Assembly (NCBI GenBank): GCA_019412865.1 | Contig: DXOJ01000784.1 | Coordinates: forward strand, 1-7,629 | Source: Bacteroides sp. | GTDB lineage: Bacteria > Bacteroidota > Bacteroidia > Bacteroidales > Bacteroidaceae | Length of the DNA: 7,629 bases | Direction of reading: 5' to 3' | Shown here: positions 1 to 4,846 of the stretch, piece after piece | How positions within the stretch are numbered: the stretch's first letter is position 1 | Layout of the letters: each line of letters opens with the position of its first letter | Notes under the pieces: model-generated | Told to the model about the DNA's origin: nothing | Databases searched by the model: none | Seen by the model: the letters and a program-made list of their open reading frames with translations, nothing else | Made by a program: the position numbers and the translations under genes

Positions 1-415
1 AAGCCTCCTGTCCGTTGACGTATATACGCGCTTCGCTCATTGCTCCGTCGAACAGGAGAGTGACTTCTTTGTCGGCGGGAACGTCGAAGCTGGTGCGATA
101 CCATCCGGTTCCGACATAAGGCAGTCCTCCGGTACGTCCGGTTTTCAGTGATGCCTTCTTCTCAAAGTTCTGTGTGACTGCTACGTTTTGCAGGTCGTTG
201 TTCATGTCGAAAGGTCCGAAGATGGCCCAGTCATGCGGGATAACGACCGATTCCCATTTAGTATCATTGTAGTCAGTCTGCACAGCTTCCGGAAAATCTC
301 CTTTACTGAATTTCCAGTTCTTCTCAAGCAGCGTCTCGCTGCGCTGTGCCTGTAGCATACAGGCTGCGCTCATCAAAAGTACAGTAAACAACTGTTTCTG
401 GTGTTTCATGTTCAT
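1..415 (-). CDS. Glycoside hydrolase family 2 beta-galactosidase, N-terminal part only (3' end outside window)
   Basis: I see 138 codons open to the left edge. They begin MNMKHQKQLFTVLL, a basic start plus hydrophobic signal peptide with likely signal peptidase I cleavage after LQA (about residue 23). A Cys at residue 20 (SAAC) makes a lipoprotein reading possible but weaker. After it come hallmarks of the GH2 N-terminal sugar-binding jelly-roll domain: NWKF, the IPHDW motif near residue 63, GTGWYRTSF near 108 and LLFDGAMSEARIYVNG near 122-136. The catalytic barrel lies outside the window, so family is secure but substrate is inferred. Next to a GH53 galactanase it most likely releases galactose from beta-1,4-galacto-oligosaccharides, probably in the periplasm. 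The start could be 415 or the in-frame ATG at 409; 415 leaves a 10-nt gap after the galactanase stop. GC over positions 1-360 is about 51% by hand count, higher than the sampled upstream genes. Confidence 0.92.
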   Translation of the reverse strand, partial: MNMKHQKQLFTVLLMSAACMLQAQRSETLLEKNWKFSKGDFPEAVQTDYNDTKWESVVIPHDWAIFGPFDMNNDLQNVAVTQNFEKKASLKTGRTGGLPYVGTGWYRTSFDVPADKEVTLLFDGAMSEARIYVNGQEA

Positions 416-425
416 TCTCACTTTT

Positions 426-1487
426 TTATTGGATTTTAAAAGCATCTAGTGCAATTGTAGGCGCATTATTATCGAAACAGCCTAGGTTATAACCGTCATT
501 ATAGCCATTCGGGGCTTGTGGCTCCCAATAGAAGATACCTTCCACATCGGCTTGCATCATTTTTGTAATGAGTTGTTTGCAGGCCTCTGCCTGATCATAA
601 GGCATACCTATCTCGCAAATCATGACAGGTTTGTTGTATTTCTGCTTGACATGCTTGATATTGGCAATACAGTCATCGGCTACTTTCAGCCAACCACCGG
701 TTTTGCCTTCCTGCTCTGCCCAATATGGATAGAGCGACATGCCTATCATGTCGTATTTACCTCCATTGGCTTGAAGAATGTCGAACATGCGGTTGTATAC
801 CCATTGGTCGTTTCCCGCGTCCAGGTGGACAATGACTTTGGCGTCGGGACATATAGCTTTCACGGCATCATATCCCACATTGTTGAGTGCAGTCAGTTGT
901 TCGGGATTATCAACAGACCCCACAGGAAGCATCATGCCGGGAGTTGTTTCATTACCTACCTGTACCCATTCCGGTGTAACCCCAACCGCTTTTAACGCGG
1001 TAAGAACTGATTTCACATGTTCGCCGAGAGCAATTTTGAGATCATCAAATGAAAGCTCTTTCCACGCCTCCGGCATTTCCTGATGTCCGGGGTCGGCCCA
1101 GGTATCAGAAAAATGGAAGTCGATCATCGTACGTAATCCCAGACGCTCGGCACGTTTTGCTTTCACTATTACGTCATTCATGTTGTTCCAGCCGTCTTTC
1201 GGGTTAACCCATACACGAAGACGGATAGAGTTGACTCCGCAATAATCACGCAAGAGTTCCATACACTCCATCTCTTGGCGATTCTCGTCCGGCGTGTAGA
1301 ACTTGAGTCCTTCCGCTTCCATTTGAGTCAGCCAACTTACGTCTGCACCACGTGCAAAGCCTTCTTCTTTTACAACCTTTTGCGGTTCTTCTTGACGAGG
1401 ATTTGTAACCGGGCCATCTTCACTACACCCGTTTGTAGCCATTGAAGCAATGAGTGCTACTATTGATAATATGCTTGCTATTTTCAT
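426..1487 (-). CDS. GH53 arabinogalactan endo-beta-1,4-galactanase, surface lipoprotein
   Basis: This 353-residue protein hydrolyses internal beta-1,4 bonds in galactan, such as the side chains of pectic rhamnogalacturonan I. The start at 1487 opens a classic lipoprotein signal (MKIASILSIVALIASMATNG then Cys21). Acidic residues follow at once (CSEDG), a Bacteroidota surface-export signal, so I infer an outer-membrane, outward-facing enzyme. GH53 motifs in order are RGADVSWL (about 46-53), SIRLRVWVNP (about 87-96), DFHFSDTWADPGHQ (about 123-136), WVQVGNET with the predicted acid/base Glu180, GMSLYPYW (about 249-256), and VMICEIGMPY with the predicted nucleophile Glu292. FYWEPQAPNG (about 319-328) is also family-like. 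Both catalytic glutamates are present and the length fits one complete (beta/alpha)8 domain with no extra binding module. An in-frame ATG at 1550 would add 21 residues ahead of the signal peptide and overlap the upstream gene by 53 nt, so I rejected it. The gap to the upstream stop is 10 nt. Confidence 0.96.
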   Translation of the reverse strand: MKIASILSIVALIASMATNGCSEDGPVTNPRQEEPQKVVKEEGFARGADVSWLTQMEAEGLKFYTPDENRQEMECMELLRDYCGVNSIRLRVWVNPKDGWNNMNDVIVKAKRAERLGLRTMIDFHFSDTWADPGHQEMPEAWKELSFDDLKIALGEHVKSVLTALKAVGVTPEWVQVGNETTPGMMLPVGSVDNPEQLTALNNVGYDAVKAICPDAKVIVHLDAGNDQWVYNRMFDILQANGGKYDMIGMSLYPYWAEQEGKTGGWLKVADDCIANIKHVKQKYNKPVMICEIGMPYDQAEACKQLITKMMQADVEGIFYWEPQAPNGYNDGYNLGCFDNNAPTIALDAFKIQ

Positions 1488-1497
1488 TGAAACTGAT

Positions 1498-3210
1498 TTA
1501 TTTAAGTGAGTAAGAATAAGTTTGGTGTCCCAAATCAACGGTAAGGACATAGGTTTTGCCTATTTCGAGTTCATCGTCTCCGTCAAATCCTGCTAAGGAT
1601 TCAGAATGCTTCAGGTGCAGAATGCCGGAACCACCGCCGAAGAAAAGGTTCCAGTTGTTATTTATCAGCACTTTTACTCCCCAAGGACTTTTCTTTTCTT
1701 TAATGAACTCGGCTGTAAATATCTCTGGATTTTCTGCAGACTGTGTCATGGGGGATTCAGACCAATTATCGTTAAGTCCGGTAAATGTCACAGTCTGCAC
1801 TTGAGTCAGTTCATAGGTCAATGACTTCATGTTGAAATCCATAACATACAGCCCTTGTGCCGGTGCGGGAATGTTGTCTTTAGACTCTGCAAGGATCAAT
1901 GTGCCGGACAAGTCGGTAGAGCCATCGGCTGCATTATAGGCGGGCTCCCATGCTTGTTCAGTATATGCACGATATCCCCATTCAGAATCTATCCAATGTG
2001 CACCACCATAGCAAAGTCCGGCTTCATCATATAAAGTGAGGTAATCGTCAAAACCTTCCCAATTGGTTATGCCGGAGAAGTACAGATACTGAGAGACTTC
2101 CGGCTGCGGAACGTCTTCTCCGATGCCGATGGTAAATTGAAGAGGATTGGATAAATCAAGAACCAGGAGATTTTCTCCGGCGGGCATAGTTACAGAAATA
2201 TTATCTGCACTCTCACCGAACAAGAGGTTTTGCGAATTGCCGCCAAATGCGACAGTTTGCTCAATAGCAGGTCCTATATCGGTTGTTTCCCGGTTGTACA
2301 GGCTACCCTTTCCTGATACGGAAATGGTCAGGGTAGATTGTGTTGCCAGATTTACCGGCAGTGTCCATTGATTGCTCTGCTTGTTGTAAGCCATTTCGCC
2401 CGTTACATCTCCACTAACTGACAGACTGGCAACATGCAGCGCACTCCACCATCCTTCAACCGTGTTTACGGTAGTGTAATAGCATCCTGACGGATTCGGG
2501 AACCAAAAGTTCCAGTGACTGTCTTCCGATGAAGCATAAAATGTCTTTCCTTCTTCACCAAGATTACCCCACATTACATTATTGGCTTCGCGAAGCCACC
2601 AGTTTTCCCATCCGTTGACGCCCATAAAACCTTTATAAATGCCATCTTCAGCAGGAGAGGCAAGCATCATAGATGTGTTCTTCCAGTCCTTGTCAAGCAC
2701 TTGAGCCAAGACAAGCTCAATGCGATAAGACTGGACCAGAACCTCCATGACATTAGAGTATTCGGGAGCGATGTTGGCTGCCAATGCCGAACGCATCCGA
2801 ATCCATAACGGAGCCTTCTCATTGGCCTCATAACCTAAACGATCAAGCAGAGAATTAAGCTCCTCGCAAAGAAATTGACGGGAATGGATATTCTTATCCA
2901 CCGCAATATTTAACGGAGCAGTAAAGTGTTCATCCTTTGAGAACTGAATCGTTATTTCCGCAACATTCACCGGAGCTTGCAAAAGTGTATCACTAAGCGC
3001 CAAACGTCCGTCGCCACTCCAATAAACTGTCAATGCCAAAGCCTGCGGATTGTCTGGCGTAAGAATAACTTCATTCGGGCCCCCCATCAATTCCATAGAG
3101 TTTCCGGACAAGACGTAAACCGGATCAATATCGCTATCACAGGAGGTGGTAGCTACTGTCATAACAGCTGACAATAATATCAATTTAACTATTGTACTAA
3201 AAACTTTCAT
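1498..3210 (-). CDS. SusE/SusF-position surface glycan-binding lipoprotein, probably galactan-binding
   Basis: This 570-residue protein sits directly downstream of susD, where PULs encode auxiliary surface glycan-binding proteins. Its lipoprotein signal ends in VATTSC (Cys24), followed by DSDID, an acidic surface-export signal. Residues about 30-168 resemble the SusE N-terminal domain (EVILTPDNPQALALTVYWSG), taken as a spacer lifting binding modules off the membrane. Residues about 172-260 hold nine tryptophans (176, 201, 204, 205, 214, 233, 236, 254, 255), as expected of a carbohydrate-binding beta-sandwich. Two tandem C-terminal modules follow: about 373-469 (starts QYLYFSGITNWEGF, ends SLTYEL) and 470-570 (starts QTVTFTGLNDNW, ends TYSYSLK); the matching starts and ends suggest duplication. 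I see no catalytic motif. The role is inferred from family and neighbours: holding galactan near the GH53 enzyme and the importer. Sequence in this family diverges strongly, so ligand specificity cannot be read from sequence. The gap to susD is 11 nt. Confidence 0.88.
   Translation of the reverse strand: MKVFSTIVKLILLSAVMTVATTSCDSDIDPVYVLSGNSMELMGGPNEVILTPDNPQALALTVYWSGDGRLALSDTLLQAPVNVAEITIQFSKDEHFTAPLNIAVDKNIHSRQFLCEELNSLLDRLGYEANEKAPLWIRMRSALAANIAPEYSNVMEVLVQSYRIELVLAQVLDKDWKNTSMMLASPAEDGIYKGFMGVNGWENWWLREANNVMWGNLGEEGKTFYASSEDSHWNFWFPNPSGCYYTTVNTVEGWWSALHVASLSVSGDVTGEMAYNKQSNQWTLPVNLATQSTLTISVSGKGSLYNRETTDIGPAIEQTVAFGGNSQNLLFGESADNISVTMPAGENLLVLDLSNPLQFTIGIGEDVPQPEVSQYLYFSGITNWEGFDDYLTLYDEAGLCYGGAHWIDSEWGYRAYTEQAWEPAYNAADGSTDLSGTLILAESKDNIPAPAQGLYVMDFNMKSLTYELTQVQTVTFTGLNDNWSESPMTQSAENPEIFTAEFIKEKKSPWGVKVLINNNWNLFFGGGSGILHLKHSESLAGFDGDDELEIGKTYVLTVDLGHQTYSYSLK
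2583..2598. repeat. 16-bp perfect palindrome inside the glycan-binding protein gene
   Basis: The sequence TGGCTTCGCGAAGCCA equals its own reverse complement and does not extend further. It lies in codons for the LREAN segment of the SusE/SusF-position protein. A perfect 8+8 palindrome is expected about 0.1 times by chance in a window this size. It has no loop or following T-run, so it does not look like a terminator. Probably a coincidence of codon choice. Confidence 0.5.
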
Positions 3211-3221
3211 ATCGTATCTTT

Positions 3222-4835
3222 TTAATAGAGTGGATTATGTAGATTAGGATTGGCTGTAAGATCTGTATCAGGAATGGGATAAATATTATATTTTTTGTTC
3301 ACGGCACGGCCGTCAAGAACGCCCCCTTTCCATTGCCAGATATAATCTGCTGATACAAACTTATTGAATCTTATAAGATCAGTTCTACGCACTGATTCGA
3401 GGTATAACTCCCTGGCTCTTTCATCAAGAATGAAATCGAGCGTAAAATCACTATCTGAGATTTTTCCGCTTTCATCCTGGTTATATGCACGCAAACGAAC
3501 CTGATTTACAAGTTCCAATGCTTCGGCTCGCGACAGCCCTGTTCCTCCTCTTAGTTGTGCTTCGGCTGCCATCAGATAGATGTCGGCAAGCCGGAGTAGG
3601 GGATAGTCGGTAGAGCATCCTGTGGCAGCAGAATTGGATGCTGCTACGCCCTCATCAGTGAGATTGGAGAACTTTTCAAAGAAATAGCCTTCGGCTTGGT
3701 TATCGATTGCACCGGTAAAGAACTGTGCTTGTCCTTCTGTATAAAACATAGCGCGGCTGTCTTTGGTTGTAGCAATATCTCCAAACTTTGCTGTCATCTC
3801 ACCACGCGCACGAAACATACCCCAGCCGTTGGACAATCCGTACTTGGCGGGGTCTTGTGTGCTCGAATTGCCACATGATCCACAAATTATATATGTTCCT
3901 CCGCCCCACGTAACTGATGTTGTGGCGTCACACACCATAGCAAACAAAATTTCATGTGTTCGCTTGTGATTATCGGCATTAAATAATTTGGCATATTCCG
4001 GTTCCAGATAGAATGCAGGATTGGAAATTACTTGTTTGCAAGCAGTAATACATTCTGTATAATACTTAGTATCCACATTGCCACGATATACTGCGCTGTT
4101 TAAATAAAGACGGGCAAGGAGTGCCCATGCCACGGGTTTACTGGCACGGCCGTATTCGTTGGTAGCGGGCAATGCTGATGAAACTCCTTCGGCAACCAGT
4201 TCTTTCAGTTCGCTTTCGATAAAATCAAACATCCCAATCCCATCGTAGGCTTCCGGGATATAACCGATAACTGGCGTATTTTCATCCACTTTAGGACCTT
4301 GACGATACAAATCGAGTACCATCCAATAACTGAATGATCTCATAAAACGAGCTTCCGAACGGAAAGTACGGATCTCAGTTTGTTCGGCTTCTGAAAACCG
4401 GGCAATCTCTTCATCCGAACAATGGCGAAGAAACTCATTACACAAGGCTATGTTGAAGAAAAGCCAGTAATAGGAGTCAGAAACCCAAGAATCTTTCGCA
4501 TCCCAACTGATATAGGTAAGGTCAGACAGGTTGTTTCCTGAAAGCCAGGTATTAGCTACTTCATCGGTAGCGGCTTCTTGCAGATTGAAATAGCCACGGG
4601 AAAAGTCTTGCTTGTTAATGCTGGTGAGGTCTCCGTTGTCTCCACCTTGTCCTTGTCCTGCAAGAACATACGAGGCATATATTTTGGCAAGAACTCTCTT
4701 ATAATTTGCCGCTTCAGCATAAACATCTTTTGAGGTATCTTCTGTTGTCGGCATCTGATCAAGAACATCTGTACACGAGCTTGCTACAAGGGTCATGCAC
4801 CATACGATTATTGTTAGTATATTAATTTTCTTCAT
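3222..4835 (-). CDS. susD-like: SusD/RagB-family outer-membrane glycan-binding lipoprotein
   Basis: This 537-residue protein is the glycan-capturing lid of the SusC/SusD importer at the cell surface. The lipoprotein signal MKKINILTIIVWCMTLVASS leads to Cys21, followed by TDVLDQMPTT, a typical SusD mature start. The helical TPR-like core shows FRSEARFMRSFSYWMVLDLY (about 158-177) and KPVAWALLARLYLNSAVY (about 233-250). The C-terminal family signature is strong: YPLLRLADIYLMAAEAQL (about 411-428), ALELVNQVRLRAY, then ILDERARELYLESVRRTDLIRF (about 469-490) and a final YNIYPIPDTDLTANPNLHNP. The variable segment between (about 290-410) is where such proteins usually bind ligand. It contains an unusual CGSC at 318-321 plus Cys302 and Cys407. 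Family assignment is certain; the ligand, beta-1,4-galactan or its oligosaccharides, is inferred from the downstream GH53 and GH2 genes. Gaps of 11 nt on both sides support co-transcription with susC. Confidence 0.97.
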   Translation of the reverse strand: MKKINILTIIVWCMTLVASSCTDVLDQMPTTEDTSKDVYAEAANYKRVLAKIYASYVLAGQGQGGDNGDLTSINKQDFSRGYFNLQEAATDEVANTWLSGNNLSDLTYISWDAKDSWVSDSYYWLFFNIALCNEFLRHCSDEEIARFSEAEQTEIRTFRSEARFMRSFSYWMVLDLYRQGPKVDENTPVIGYIPEAYDGIGMFDFIESELKELVAEGVSSALPATNEYGRASKPVAWALLARLYLNSAVYRGNVDTKYYTECITACKQVISNPAFYLEPEYAKLFNADNHKRTHEILFAMVCDATTSVTWGGGTYIICGSCGNSSTQDPAKYGLSNGWGMFRARGEMTAKFGDIATTKDSRAMFYTEGQAQFFTGAIDNQAEGYFFEKFSNLTDEGVAASNSAATGCSTDYPLLRLADIYLMAAEAQLRGGTGLSRAEALELVNQVRLRAYNQDESGKISDSDFTLDFILDERARELYLESVRRTDLIRFNKFVSADYIWQWKGGVLDGRAVNKKYNIYPIPDTDLTANPNLHNPLY

Positions 4836-4846
4836 GGTTTATTCAG

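Noticed and set aside
516..995. 159-codon open frame on the plus strand opposite the GH53 gene
   Set aside because: It is antisense to a gene with clear catalytic motifs, shows no recognisable domain, and its composition is what the complement of this gene would give.
1488..1550. Longer N-terminus for the GH53 gene starting at 1550
   Set aside because: It would put 21 residues ahead of a perfect lipoprotein signal peptide and overlap the upstream gene by 53 nt; the ATG at 1487 fits both signal and spacing.
2165..2177. Small hairpin GGAGA-TTT-TCTCC as a possible terminator
   Set aside because: The stem is only 5 bp, it lies inside a coding region, and no T-run follows on either strand.
3873..3884. 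CGSC in the SusD-like protein as a thioredoxin-type active site
   Set aside because: There is no thioredoxin fold signature around it and the protein is clearly SusD-family; structural disulfide or metal binding is the more reasonable reading.
3303..4153. 11-bp repeat GGCACGGCCGT at 3303-3313 and 4143-4153
   Set aside because: Both copies fall in codons for Gly-Arg-Ala in the SusD-like protein; two copies 840 nt apart with no further similarity look like chance codon use.
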